Source: JADJNW01 sp964517175
GTDB taxonomy: Bacteria; Bacteroidota; Bacteroidia; Chitinophagales; Saprospiraceae
Length of the DNA: 64,000 nucleotides
Direction: 5' to 3'
Assembly: GCA_964517175.1 (NCBI GenBank)
Contig: CAZFBU010000002.1
Location: forward strand, 24,979-88,978
Part shown: positions 1-8,450 of the stretch, in pieces
Layout of the letters: the number at the start of each line of letters is the position of its first letter
Numbering within the stretch: position 1 is the stretch's first letter
The notes under the pieces: model-generated
Told to the model about the DNA's origin: nothing
The model's database searches: none
Seen by the model: the letters and a program-made list of their open reading frames with translations, nothing else
Position numbers and translations under genes: made by a program

Positions 1-1540
1 CTTTCACCAGCAACGGATCGGCCTCGATGCGGCGTGCGGCGGCTTCCGACAGGTTGGCGACCTGCAGGGAATGCTGCAAAGTGCCGGGCGCTTTGATGCC
101 CAACTCGCGCAAGAGCGGTCGATTCATATCCGACAGTTCCATCAAAGTGATGTGCGACGTGTAGCCGAATATGCGCTCCAGGAGCGGAATCATCGGGTAA
201 GCCAGCATTGTCAGGAAAGAATTGATAAAAATTGCCGTAAAAACCGACCCGTCAATCGATTCGAATGCTCCTTCCTGTATCAATGATAAACCCAAAAATG
301 CCAGCGCATAGGTAAAAAAGATGTACAGCATGGATGAGAAAAACCGCGACCAGTCACGGGTATTGATGTCGCTCAACAACACGACGATACCCGCTAATAT
401 CTGGATTAATGTAAATTCATAACCCAGAGACGACAAGTAACTCGCAATCAGAACAACCGTTATATGTGAAAATATCGCCAATTGATTATCGTAAAACGTT
501 CGGATGACAATAGGCACAATGCAAAATGGAATCATGTAAGCGGTCAGCACATCCGTACCGGAATTTTCAACTGCATACACCAGATAGCTGTACAAAATAA
601 GCCACATGAGTATAAAAAACAACTCTTTGTGTTTGCGAAAAACTTTGTGCGCAAACATAAAAAGGTAAACCGAAAAGATACCGACGATCAGCAGCGTGAG
701 CAAAAAGTAGCCGCTGTAGATCGTCCAGTAGTTTTTCTGGGTGCTGACATCCTTTTCGTATTGTTGTTCGAGCGATACCAGTTTTTGGTAAATGTCTGCA
801 GTGACGACGTCCCCCCGGGTCACGATTGTATCGCCCTGGCGAACCATGCCGCGCGTCGTAGCGATATTAGCCAGCGCACTTTCCAGAAATTTGGCGGTAA
901 TGTCCGCATTGAAAAACACATTTGGAACAATAGCTTCCTCCAGAAGTGGGTAGAGAAAATCCGGCTCCCGAAGATTGCTGTACGGCAGCGAATCCGTTAG
1001 CAGGTTCTGGGCCGATTGTACCGTATAAAAATATTCCAACGTATGCTGAGCGGCATCGCTACCAATGAGGAGGTTAATCACAAAATCCTTGCTCCGCTGC
1101 TCGTGTGCCGGTGACAGTTCAATGACCCCCCGTTCAAAAATCCTATCCAGAAAACGCTGCCCATACTCGATGTAACGCTCCGGGCGGGAGCGCGCATCCC
1201 GAAACTGCGTTTCGTCTTCCAGCATTTTCAACTGGCTGTAATACGCCTGCTCAAAGCGCCGTTTTTGCGCCCGGGCTACACTGGGGTCCATCTCATAATA
1301 TGGCGAAAAATCAGCCCGGATTTGCGCTACGGAAGAATCAATTTCTTCTTGTGCTTTTTGAATGGCAAAATCGAAAGGAGCGACCAGGTCATCGTGACGC
1401 CAGGTCCTTCCTCGTTCATATTGATATTTGAACTGCAAACTGGCCGGAAACAAAATACTGATGAATCCGATGACACTCAGTATCATCAAATACCGCATCA
1501 GATTAGGCAGTTGTAATTTGAAATTCGTCCACATACTCAT
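1..1540 (-). CDS. 7TM-HD (PgpH/YqfF-type) membrane phosphohydrolase, 3' part outside window
   Basis: Open from an ATG at 1540 to the left edge (513 codons seen). It starts MSMWTNFKLQLPNLMRYLMI, with one N-terminal membrane segment, a long extracytoplasmic region (about residues 40-270), a block of hydrophobic segments (about 270-450), then the entry to the HD domain: LSDMNRPLLRELGIKAPGTL followed by QHSLQVANLSEAAARRIEAD. That order is the 7TM receptor with HD hydrolase family; characterised PgpH-type members hydrolyse cyclic di-AMP. The catalytic HD residues lie beyond the window, so activity cannot be judged. The cyclic di-AMP substrate is family knowledge, not visible here. A contig gap begins 22 bases upstream of the start, so promoter and upstream neighbour are unknown. 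Confidence 0.9.
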   Translation of the reverse strand, partial: MSMWTNFKLQLPNLMRYLMILSVIGFISILFPASLQFKYQYERGRTWRHDDLVAPFDFAIQKAQEEIDSSVAQIRADFSPYYEMDPSVARAQKRRFEQAYYSQLKMLEDETQFRDARSRPERYIEYGQRFLDRIFERGVIELSPAHEQRSKDFVINLLIGSDAAQHTLEYFYTVQSAQNLLTDSLPYSNLREPDFLYPLLEEAIVPNVFFNADITAKFLESALANIATTRGMVRQGDTIVTRGDVVTADIYQKLVSLEQQYEKDVSTQKNYWTIYSGYFLLTLLIVGIFSVYLFMFAHKVFRKHKELFFILMWLILYSYLVYAVENSGTDVLTAYMIPFCIVPIVIRTFYDNQLAIFSHITVVLIASYLSSLGYEFTLIQILAGIVVLLSDINTRDWSRFFSSMLYIFFTYALAFLGLSLIQEGAFESIDGSVFTAIFINSFLTMLAYPMIPLLERIFGYTSHITLMELSDMNRPLLRELGIKAPGTLQHSLQVANLSEAAARRIEADPLLVK

Positions 1541-1562
1541 AATGCCAAATATACACAATAAC

Positions 1563-1662
1563 NNNNNNNNNNNNNNNNNNNNNNNNNNNNNNNNNNNNNN
1601 NNNNNNNNNNNNNNNNNNNNNNNNNNNNNNNNNNNNNNNNNNNNNNNNNNNNNNNNNNNNNN
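1563..1662. other. assembly gap (100 N)
   Basis: Exactly 100 N, a conventional placeholder for a gap of unknown length. It separates the 5' end of the 7TM-HD gene from the 3' end of the ABC ATPase gene. The flanking bases show no overlap with each other. Confidence 0.99.
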
Positions 1663-1711
1663 GAAAGAGGCTTCATGATTGAAAAAGATAAAATATTTTG
1701 CTTAAAGCATG

Positions 1712-2416
1712 TCAATTCGCAGTGGCGGCTCGTTCATTCTGCACGTCGCTCTCGACCAAACCATCGCGCAGGCGCACCACGCGATGCGCATATTCGGCGA
1801 TATCCGGTTCGTGCGTCACCAGAATAATCGTATTGCCGCGGCGGTGCAATTCATCAAGAATATCCATAATTTCCACCGACGTTTTGGAGTCGAGATTACC
1901 CGTTGGCTCATCCGCCAGAATAATCGAAGGGCTATTAACCAAAGCCCTGGCGATAGCCACCCGCTGGCGCTGTCCACCGGATAATTCGTTTGGTTTGTGA
2001 TCCACGCGATCACCCAAACCCACGGATTCCAGCACCTCCCGCGCGCGTTCCAGTCGGGCTGTCCGGCTTACGCCACCATATACCATTGGCAGGGCTACAT
2101 TCTCCAGCGCAGAAAGCCTGGGCAACAGGTTGAAAGTTTGAAAAACGAAGCCAATTTCTTTATTGCGCACCTCCGCCAGTTCGCTGTCAGTCATGGTACT
2201 CACGTCGATGCTATTCAGAAAATACTGCCCACCGGTTGGCGTATCCAGGCAGCCCAGAAGGTTCATCAGCGTGGACTTGCCCGAGCCGGAAGGTCCCATC
2301 AGGGCTACGTACTCATTTTTGAAAATATCGAGCGTGACCGATTGCAATGCATGCACTTTCGTCGTACCCATGATGTAGGTTTTCTTCAGATCCTTAACCG
2401 ATAGAATTGGCTCCAT
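1712..2416 (-). CDS. ABC transporter ATP-binding protein, MacB/LolD type
   Basis: 234 residues. Walker A GPSGSGKST (about residue 41), Q-loop in FVFQTFNLLPRLSALENV, signature LSGGQRQRVAIARAL, Walker B IILADEPTGNLD and H-loop VTHEPD. The DEPTGNLD block and length fit the MacB/LolD subfamily, which energises MacB-like permeases in lipoprotein release or efflux; substrate is not deducible. It follows gatC on the same strand after 16 bases, so the two are probably co-transcribed. No permease is adjacent on this side; the MacB-like permease at 51753-53009 is 49 kb away. A contig gap starts 49 bases past its stop, so a downstream permease could be missing. Confidence 0.93.
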   Translation of the reverse strand: MEPILSVKDLKKTYIMGTTKVHALQSVTLDIFKNEYVALMGPSGSGKSTLMNLLGCLDTPTGGQYFLNSIDVSTMTDSELAEVRNKEIGFVFQTFNLLPRLSALENVALPMVYGGVSRTARLERAREVLESVGLGDRVDHKPNELSGGQRQRVAIARALVNSPSIILADEPTGNLDSKTSVEIMDILDELHRRGNTIILVTHEPDIAEYAHRVVRLRDGLVESDVQNERAATAN

Positions 2417-2432
2417 AATTGTTGATTGTTTT

Positions 2433-2726
2433 TTACTTTAAATCAATGACTTTGGGCACGCGGAAATAAACGCCGTCACTTTTGGGTGCATTGCGCAGCG
2501 CTGCTTCGCGACTCACCTGGTCGTCGATCTCGTCTGTACGCAATTCGTTGGCTTCTTCGTTGACATATACCAGCGGCTTTACGCCGGTTGTATCCAGTTT
2601 TTCCATCTTTTCGACCATCGCCAGGATATTGTTCAGATCATTTAGCAGAGACGCTTTCTCATTTGATGATAGTTCCAGTCGTGCCAAATGTTCCAGCCGT
2701 GAAATTAGTTGTTCATCTATCTTCAT
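2433..2726 (-). CDS. gatC: Asp-tRNA(Asn)/Glu-tRNA(Gln) amidotransferase subunit C
   Basis: 97 residues, the usual GatC length. It begins MKIDEQLISRLEHLARLELS, the typical N-terminal helix, and has the VKPLVYVNEEANELRTDE-type middle and the DGVYFRVPKVID C-terminus. GatC is the small subunit that stabilises GatA-GatB, which amidates mischarged Glu-tRNA(Gln) or Asp-tRNA(Asn) in the cytoplasm. gatA and gatB are not in the window; gatC on its own, in front of an unrelated ABC ATPase, implies a dispersed gat set here. Confidence 0.93.
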   Translation of the reverse strand: MKIDEQLISRLEHLARLELSSNEKASLLNDLNNILAMVEKMEKLDTTGVKPLVYVNEEANELRTDEIDDQVSREAALRNAPKSDGVYFRVPKVIDLK

Positions 2727-2813
2727 AGCAAATATTTAGATGTTTGACCGTTTTTTATCGGCGAATGCATTTTATTGCTTCCAATATTCCGAAATCAATC
2801 TGCACGCAAAAAC

Positions 2814-2848
2814 CATAGCCCCAAGCTGATGATGCAGCTCAGGGCTAT
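2814..2848 (-). terminator. rho-independent terminator of the M23 peptidase gene
   Basis: Read on the minus strand, ATAGCCCTGAGCTG and CAGCTTGGGGCTAT pair across a short loop and are followed by GGTTTTT. It lies just past the M23 stop and before gatC, so it separates the two. Confidence 0.75.
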
Positions 2849-2875
2849 AAAGTTGGATCGATTGGATTTTTTTCT

Positions 2876-4219
2876 TTACGGGTTTGTTTCCGAAGCCATT
2901 GCCACAAATTCTGCTGTTTCGAGCTTTGCCAGATAACCGTCCCGAATCTCGCTGAAGCGCGGCATTTCCGATTCGGGTAAGGGCTCCGGATTCGGGAACT
3001 CCAGCTTCAGGTGATTGATTTGCTGACCATTTTTCCAGAACCGGAAGCACACGTGTGGCCCCGTTGCCAGTCCGGTAGAACCTACGTATCCAATTACATC
3101 TCCCTGATTGACGTACACGCCCGGACGAATGCCTTTCGCAAACTTCTGCATGTGCAGATATTGCGTTTCGTAGGTCTTGTCGTGCCGGATTTTCACATAA
3201 TTGCCATTGCCATTGGTGTAGGAGGCCTGCGTAACGACCCCATCTCCTACCGCCAGGATCGGCGTGCCATAAGGCGCAGCGTAATCCGTACCGTAATGCG
3301 GTCGGCGGCGCTTCAAAATCGGGTGGAAGCGATTGAGGTTGTAATAGGAAGAAATACGCGAATATTTCACCGGCGCTTTGAGGAATGCCCCCTTCATCGG
3401 ATGACCTTCCAGGTCGTAATAACCTTTGATTTTTCCGTCCTCGCTTTCGTAATAAATGGCGTAAAATTCTTTGCTCGTATTTTTGTAATAAGCCGCATGC
3501 ACTTTACCAATACCGGCGAATTCACCTTCGACAAGGTTCTGGTCATACACCAGCTTAAACTGATCATTCTTCTGCAAGTGATGAAAATCCACTGCCCACT
3601 GCAGCGCGCCCTCCATCTTATCCGCCAGTTCAAAGCTCATTCCTGCATCCGTCATCGCCTGCCAGAGGGAAGACTGAATCTCGCCGGCAGCAGCCAGTAC
3701 CTCGGTTGTCACCGGGCGCTCCACGCGCTCCACTTTGAGGTCATCTTTCAGATGGAAAACGACATATTCGTAAATATTAGGCTCATAGACGAAATAATCA
3801 GCGCGCTGGGTGCTGTCTCTGCTCAGGAAGCTGTAAGATTGACCGATGCGAAGGGAATTCACATTGAAAACATCTTTTGCATTCGCTACTATTTGCTCGA
3901 TCGATGGATAATCAACCTGCTGGGAGAGCAGCAAATCCGCCAGGAATTGTCCAGTTCTGATTTCTCCTTCGATGACCTGAAAAGTGTCGATGGCAAAGCC
4001 GTACTTCAGGGTCGGGATCGTGATGGGGAAAGCGCCGAGCTCTATTTCCGCCGCATTGGATGCGGAAGCCCGGAGGTGATCGGTGGTGCTGGCATTCCAG
4101 TACAAAAGCCCGCCAAAGGCGATAGCTGAGATACCAATTGTACTTACGCTGAATGTTTTTGATCGAAATAGTCGTCCTAATTGCTTTCTGAGTTGGCTAA
4201 ACGATTCTGTCAAGTCCAC
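2876..4219 (-). CDS. M23 family metallopeptidase, membrane-anchored peptidoglycan hydrolase
   Basis: 447 residues. One N-terminal membrane segment (about 22-44), a helical/beta linker region, then the M23 domain at about residues 310-415. Visible motifs are H-x3-D in HYGTDYAAPYGTPI, the catalytic-His region QYLHM, and TGPHVCFRFWKNG. In LytM-type enzymes the last motif is HxH, the second His being a zinc ligand; here it is H-V-C. I recall Cys at this position in other Bacteroidota relatives, so this is probably a lineage variant, not damage. The likely role is cutting peptidoglycan cross-bridges in the periplasm. It has its own terminator. Confidence 0.9.
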   Translation of the reverse strand: MDLTESFSQLRKQLGRLFRSKTFSVSTIGISAIAFGGLLYWNASTTDHLRASASNAAEIELGAFPITIPTLKYGFAIDTFQVIEGEIRTGQFLADLLLSQQVDYPSIEQIVANAKDVFNVNSLRIGQSYSFLSRDSTQRADYFVYEPNIYEYVVFHLKDDLKVERVERPVTTEVLAAAGEIQSSLWQAMTDAGMSFELADKMEGALQWAVDFHHLQKNDQFKLVYDQNLVEGEFAGIGKVHAAYYKNTSKEFYAIYYESEDGKIKGYYDLEGHPMKGAFLKAPVKYSRISSYYNLNRFHPILKRRRPHYGTDYAAPYGTPILAVGDGVVTQASYTNGNGNYVKIRHDKTYETQYLHMQKFAKGIRPGVYVNQGDVIGYVGSTGLATGPHVCFRFWKNGQQINHLKLEFPNPEPLPESEMPRFSEIRDGYLAKLETAEFVAMASETNP

Positions 4220-4516
4220 AGTTTTTCAAATTTGAATTAACAATCAGCGCCAAAATCCAGGAGAACCGCGTTTTCAAAATAATGGATGTGTGCATATTGT
4301 CAAAATAATGATTATGGCGCTCATACCTCGATGTTCAAGGGACTGAAAATGGTGTGTAGCGACTCTCATGTTGGCAAATATAGAATTCACTTTCATTTTC
4401 ACCTAACGATTTTAGTTAAAAAACGCCATTTTGTAGAAATGTGGAAAACTTTCCTCCCCAATGAAGCCCTGTTTTTGCTGAGTTTCGATAAAAATGCGTT
4501 CAACATTAAAAATATT

Positions 4517-5377
4517 TCAGGGAATCGACACCCTATCTACTTTTGCTTCAATGACCGCCTGCAGGCTTGCGGGCAAATTAGAAAATAAATCCAGCCCGGT
4601 AGCTGCCTCAATTTCATTGACCGAAACGCGATAGTTTTGCCAGGGCGTGCCGCCGATATTGTTCTGATTTTTGGTGTCAATCGCAATAATGCGGGTGTTT
4701 TCATCAATGCGATTCAGGTCATCCTCTCCTTTTGGCAGCACCAGGATAACCTTCCAGACGTTGGCAGGCACGGTCACCTTTCCGTTGGCGATGGTTTCCC
4801 GGTAGCCTTTGATACTGGTACCACCCGCGCCATAATTGCCGGAAATAAGGTACAACTCATTGCCTTCATCCACCAGGCGTCGGCAGTAATCCTCCAGTCT
4901 TTTCCACAGTCCCTGATTGTGATTGGGCGGTTGCGGAAAAATATTAATCATGTAAAAAGTGGAGCTATTGTCCGTTGCCGTCAGCGTGCGGTCGGCGGAA
5001 GGGCAAATATGCCCCCGGTCAAATCCATAGAGATTGAATTCATAGTCGGAGGCGTTCACGCGCTCCCAGTCCGGCGGCAGTTCTTCATAAGCCCGAAAGT
5101 TATTCTGCCGATCCACACTGCCCAGCCAGTCATCACTCACGTGCCAGCTCACCCAGTTGGCAATGCCCCGGCTCCGGCTGTAAGAAAGTGCATACTGCGG
5201 CAATACGATCAAATAATCATCTTCGTTGGCTGCGTCGTGTGTTGCATTGCCGGGGTTTCCCAACAACAAAGCCAATTCCTCCCGTTCTACTGCTGGCCGT
5301 AGCGCTCCGCCGGGCGCAGAGCAGGCAGTAAACAACAGAAAGCTTGAGAGTACCCAAAGTAACGTTCTTGTGTTCAT
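4517..5377 (-). CDS. secreted DNA/RNA non-specific endonuclease (lipoprotein)
   Basis: 286 residues. The N-terminus MNTRTLLWVLSSFLLFTAC is a lipoprotein signal with Cys at about residue 19. The catalytic DRGH motif is in YGFDRGHICPSADR, and the metal-binding Asn lies in the NQGLWKRLE helix; this is the NucA/Serratia nuclease (beta-beta-alpha metal) family. Predicted role: Mg-dependent degradation of extracellular or periplasmic nucleic acids. It is a single gene, divergent from purM. The 297 bases between it and the M23 gene hold no gene I can support. Confidence 0.92.
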   Translation of the reverse strand: MNTRTLLWVLSSFLLFTACSAPGGALRPAVEREELALLLGNPGNATHDAANEDDYLIVLPQYALSYSRSRGIANWVSWHVSDDWLGSVDRQNNFRAYEELPPDWERVNASDYEFNLYGFDRGHICPSADRTLTATDNSSTFYMINIFPQPPNHNQGLWKRLEDYCRRLVDEGNELYLISGNYGAGGTSIKGYRETIANGKVTVPANVWKVILVLPKGEDDLNRIDENTRIIAIDTKNQNNIGGTPWQNYRVSVNEIEAATGLDLFSNLPASLQAVIEAKVDRVSIP

Positions 5378-5490
5378 CCAGATTGGTTTAGGTATTTTGG
5401 CAAAAATAAATACAATTTTGAAATATATTGGTCTTTAACCTTACAATGCAGCATTCCGGCACAATCAACCACAAAACCGCGAAATAATTT

Positions 5491-5498
5491 TACCTTTG
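5491..5498 (+). promoter_or_regulatory. Bacteroidota -7 element upstream of purM
   Basis: TACCTTTG matches TAnnTTTG and lies 20 bases before the purM ATG. No clear TTTG sits at the right -33 distance, so the promoter is only half supported. Confidence 0.45.
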
Positions 5499-5517
5499 CA
5501 TCTAAAAGCACAACAAC

Positions 5518-6690
5518 ATGTCGGATCAATATAAATACGATAAGCGGGGTGTTTCTGCTACCAAAGATGAAGTGCACGCCGCCATCAAGCATCTGGATAA
5601 AGGCTTGTATCCCAAAGCTTTTTGCAAAATCCTACCGGATATTGTCGCCGGAGATGAAGCCTTTTGCAACATCATGCACGCCGATACTGCCGGCACCAAA
5701 ACCAGCCTGGCGTACCTCTTCTGGCGCGAAACGGGTGACCTGAGCGTCTGGGCGGGCATTGCACAGGATGCGATTGTGATGAACCTCGACGATATGGCTT
5801 GCGTGGGCTGCGTGGATCAGATCGTTTTATCTTCGACCATCGGTCGCAATAAAAACCTCATCCCGGGCGACGTCATCCGCACGATTATCAATGCCACGAC
5901 TGATTTTATTGCCAAAATGCAGGCATTCGACGTGAACGTCATCCTCGCCGGCGGCGAAACCGCAGATGTCGGCGACATCGTCCGCACCATCGACGTCGGC
6001 TACACCACTTTCGCGCGCATGCCCCGGGCGAAGGTGCTGGAAAATCACATCCAACCGGGCGATGTGATCGTCGGTTTGGCTTCCTTCGGGCAGGCTTCTT
6101 ACGAAAATTCCTACAACGGCGGCATGGGCAGCAATGGGTTGACTTCTGCCCGCCACGATGTGCTGAGCAAGCTCTACGCAGAGAAATACCCCGACAGCTT
6201 CGATCCGAATACCCCGAATGAAGTCGTTTACACCGGCTCGCGCCAACTGACCGAGAAGGTAAAAATTGCAGACAACGAAATCGAAATCGGCAAGCTCATC
6301 CTCTCGCCTACGCGCACGTACCTGCCGGTGATCAAGCGTCTGCTCGACGAGTTGCGCGACGACCTGCACGGCATCATCCATTGCACGGGCGGCGGACAAA
6401 CTAAAGTGCAGAAGTTTATCGAAAATGTGCGGGTGGTCAAGAACAATCTCTTTCCCATTCCATTTTTATTTGAAATGATCCAGAAGGAATCAAAAACGAA
6501 CTGGGGAGAAATGTATCAGGTCTTCAACATGGGGCATCGCCTGGAAGTATATCTGCCGGAAAGCGCCGCGCAGCGCGTGATTGAAATTGCACATGCGTTT
6601 GATATTCCCGCTCAGGTAGTCGGCTACGTGGAAGCGGCAACCGGTGCACAGGTACGGATTGAAAGCCCCTATGGAACGTTTGAGTATTGA
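5518..6690 (+). CDS. purM: phosphoribosylformylglycinamidine cyclo-ligase (AIR synthase)
   Basis: 390 residues; starts MSDQYKYDKRGVSATKDEVH. It is the longer Bacteroidota PurM form (about 390 rather than 345 residues). Recognisable blocks are HADTAGTKTSLAYLFW, ILAGGETADVGDIVRT, GLASFGQASYENSYNGGMGS and HCTGGGQTKVQKF, matching the PurM/SelD ATP-binding fold. It converts FGAM to AIR in purine synthesis. The ATG at 5518 sits 20 bases after a TACCTTTG element. nth follows 89 bases later on the same strand, with a palindrome and a heptamer-like tract between them, so co-transcription is uncertain. Confidence 0.93.
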   Translation: MSDQYKYDKRGVSATKDEVHAAIKHLDKGLYPKAFCKILPDIVAGDEAFCNIMHADTAGTKTSLAYLFWRETGDLSVWAGIAQDAIVMNLDDMACVGCVDQIVLSSTIGRNKNLIPGDVIRTIINATTDFIAKMQAFDVNVILAGGETADVGDIVRTIDVGYTTFARMPRAKVLENHIQPGDVIVGLASFGQASYENSYNGGMGSNGLTSARHDVLSKLYAEKYPDSFDPNTPNEVVYTGSRQLTEKVKIADNEIEIGKLILSPTRTYLPVIKRLLDELRDDLHGIIHCTGGGQTKVQKFIENVRVVKNNLFPIPFLFEMIQKESKTNWGEMYQVFNMGHRLEVYLPESAAQRVIEIAHAFDIPAQVVGYVEAATGAQVRIESPYGTFEY

Positions 6691-6707
6691 AATACTTGGG
6701 ATACTTG

Positions 6708-6722
6708 TCCGCCCGAGGCGGA
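6708..6722. repeat. short intergenic palindrome TCCGCC-cga-GGCGGA
   Basis: A perfect 6-bp inverted repeat with a 3-base spacer, preceded by CTTG. A decayed relative (TTGTCCGCCAAGGACGGA) lies at 32773-32790 in another intergenic region, which suggests a dispersed element. Confidence 0.6.
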
Positions 6723-6730
6723 TAAACTGA

Positions 6731-6772
6731 CAAACAGCGAACCGCGAAATGCAAACAGCAAAATGCGAAAAC
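6731..6772. repeat. heptamer-like degenerate tandem tract
   Basis: Units AAACAGC, GAACCGC, GAAATGC, AAACAGC, AAAATGC, GAAAACC run in tandem with a 7-base period. One of five such intergenic tracts in the window. Confidence 0.6.
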
Positions 6773-6779
6773 CTAAAAA

Positions 6780-7448
6780 ATGACGAAAAAAGAGAAAGCG
6801 GCGGAGATTTCGAAGATTCTGGAAGATTTATACCCGGAAACCCCCATTCCACTGTCGCATCAGGATTCTTACACGCTCCTGGTGGCAGTATTGCTTTCGG
6901 CGCAATGCACGGACGAGCGCGTCAACCAGGTGACTCCAGCTCTGTTTGAACGGGCAAACAACCCATTCGACATGACAAAGGTGGACGTTTCGGAAATCGA
7001 AAACATCATCCGCCCCTGTGGCTTGGCGCCCCGCAAATCCAAAGCAATCAAAGGCTTATCCGAAATACTAATCGAAAATTATCAAGGTGAAGTGCCGAAA
7101 ACATTTGCAGCCCTGGAAGCCTTGCCCGGCGTCGGTCACAAAACCGCTTCCGTCGTGATGAGCCAGGGTTTTGGCTACCCTGCTTTTCCGGTCGATACGC
7201 ATATTCACCGGCTCGCATATCGCTGGGGACTAAGCACCGGCAAAAGCGTTGAAAAAACGGAAGCCGACTTGAAGCGCGTTTTTCCCAAAGAAAGCTGGAA
7301 CAAACTGCATTTGCAAATCATTTTTTTTGGTCGGGAGTACTGCCCGGCACGCGGTCATAATCCCTACGAATGTCCGATTTGCAGCAAACACGGTCGTAGA
7401 ACTGTGTTTCACGAATTTGATAAAATGATCGCAAAAAAAAAAGCTTGA
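6780..7448 (+). CDS. nth: endonuclease III (base-excision DNA glycosylase/AP lyase)
   Basis: 222 residues. Helix-hairpin-helix LPGVGHKTASVVM with the catalytic Lys, and the catalytic Asp in FPVDTHIHRLAYRWGL, are both present. The protein removes oxidised pyrimidines. The C-terminal iron-sulfur loop is atypical: E. coli Nth has C-x6-C-x2-C-x5-C, while here only three Cys are seen (CPARGHNPYECPICSKHGR), with nine residues between the first two and no fourth Cys. The cluster is therefore probably altered or lost; I recall this variation in other Bacteroidota. Start is the first ATG after the repeat tract. Confidence 0.93.
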   Translation: MTKKEKAAEISKILEDLYPETPIPLSHQDSYTLLVAVLLSAQCTDERVNQVTPALFERANNPFDMTKVDVSEIENIIRPCGLAPRKSKAIKGLSEILIENYQGEVPKTFAALEALPGVGHKTASVVMSQGFGYPAFPVDTHIHRLAYRWGLSTGKSVEKTEADLKRVFPKESWNKLHLQIIFFGREYCPARGHNPYECPICSKHGRRTVFHEFDKMIAKKKA

Positions 7449-7638
7449 GTGTTCAGTTATGACTAAAGTTGCCGACACAAAAAAAAGCTATTCCGATGCG
7501 CGCAAGGCAGCCAAGTTTAATTGCATTTTTTGAATAATTGATCCTGCTTTTACAGAAATACTTTTGTTATGTAAACAATCCGCCTGCCTTGCCGTTATGC
7601 CTCTGATATTTGCATTGGTAAACCAAAATCCTTTCTCA

Positions 7639-8175
7639 ATGAAACGATTCACCTCCTTTTTGCTGCTAGCGGCGCTTTTTTTAAGTGCCTGTGGCAATTC
7701 CGGTAACTCCGGCGAAAATTACGAAGAAGAAACTGTAGAAGAAGCACCTGTCGAAGAAGCAAAGCCCGATATCGTTGGACTGGCAAGCGGCGCTGAAAAC
7801 CTCTCCACGCTGGTGGCAGCCGTTCAAGCTGCCGGTCTGGTAGAAACATTACAAAGCGACGGACCGTTCACGGTTTTTGCACCAACGAACGATGCATTCG
7901 CAGCACTACCGGCGGGTACGCTGGACGAACTGCTCAAGCCGGAAAATAAAGATCAGCTTGCAGCTATTCTGACCTATCACGTCGTACCGGGTATCGTCCG
8001 TTCCACTGACTTGGAAAATGGCATGACGGCGGCTACCGCAAACGGCGCAAACATCACGGTCAGCCTGGACGGCGGCGCTATGATCAATGATGCCAATGTA
8101 ACCACTGCTGACGTGGAAGCTTCTAACGGCGTGGTACACATTATTGACAAAGTTATTTTACCTCCGTCTGAATAA
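7639..8175 (+). CDS. fasciclin (FAS1) domain lipoprotein
   Basis: 178 residues from the ATG at 7639. This start gives MKRFTSFLLLAALFLSACGN, a lipoprotein signal with Cys18, followed by an acidic linker (EEETVEEAPVEEAKPD) and one FAS1 domain with the FTVFAPTNDAFAALP and LTYHVVPG motifs and the C-terminal VVHIIDKVI. A longer frame from 7564 is possible but would place the signal peptide internally, and a TACTTTTG promoter-like element at 7559-7566 argues against it. FAS1 domains serve adhesion; the protein is expected in the outer membrane or periplasm. It is followed by a terminator. Confidence 0.9.
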   Translation: MKRFTSFLLLAALFLSACGNSGNSGENYEEETVEEAPVEEAKPDIVGLASGAENLSTLVAAVQAAGLVETLQSDGPFTVFAPTNDAFAALPAGTLDELLKPENKDQLAAILTYHVVPGIVRSTDLENGMTAATANGANITVSLDGGAMINDANVTTADVEASNGVVHIIDKVILPPSE

Positions 8176-8205
8176 TTAATTCCTCTTATAAAAATTTTAT
8201 ACAGG

Positions 8206-8239
8206 GGCTTGTGCTGATTTCGGCATGAGCCTTTTTTTT
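8206..8239 (+). terminator. rho-independent terminator of the FAS1 gene
   Basis: GGCTTGTGC pairs with GCATGAGCC (two G-U pairs) over an 8-base loop, followed by eight T. Confidence 0.8.
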
Positions 8240-8249
8240 GCGGTGTGGC

Positions 8250-8293
8250 GGTCAGGATTTGCAAAATCTCAAAGATTTTGTAAATATCTGACC
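8250..8293. repeat. long imperfect hairpin, copy 1 of a dispersed palindrome
   Basis: GGTCAGGATTTGCAAAATCT pairs with AGATTTTGTAAATATCTGACC around a CAA loop (about 20 bp stem with one bulge and one mismatch). The core ATTTGCAAAATCT / AGATTTTGTAAAT is shared with 41895-41927. Too AT-rich in the stem and without a T-run to be a standard terminator. Confidence 0.65.
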
Positions 8294-8450
8294 AGCGAAG
8301 TCTGCGGCGTAGCCTAAAATCATAATCAATCATCCCGATCATATCCCATAGGGATGACTATGTCAAGCATCAGGGTACCATACCCAATCAAACAAAATCC
8401 GGTTTCGGGATGTATTTTTCTCGTAACATTGCCAATCGAAAAACAAGCAC

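Noticed and set aside
4286..4588. 100-codon plus-strand frame at the end of the endonuclease gene
   Set aside because: Mostly spacer and antisense of the nuclease C-terminus; no family features.
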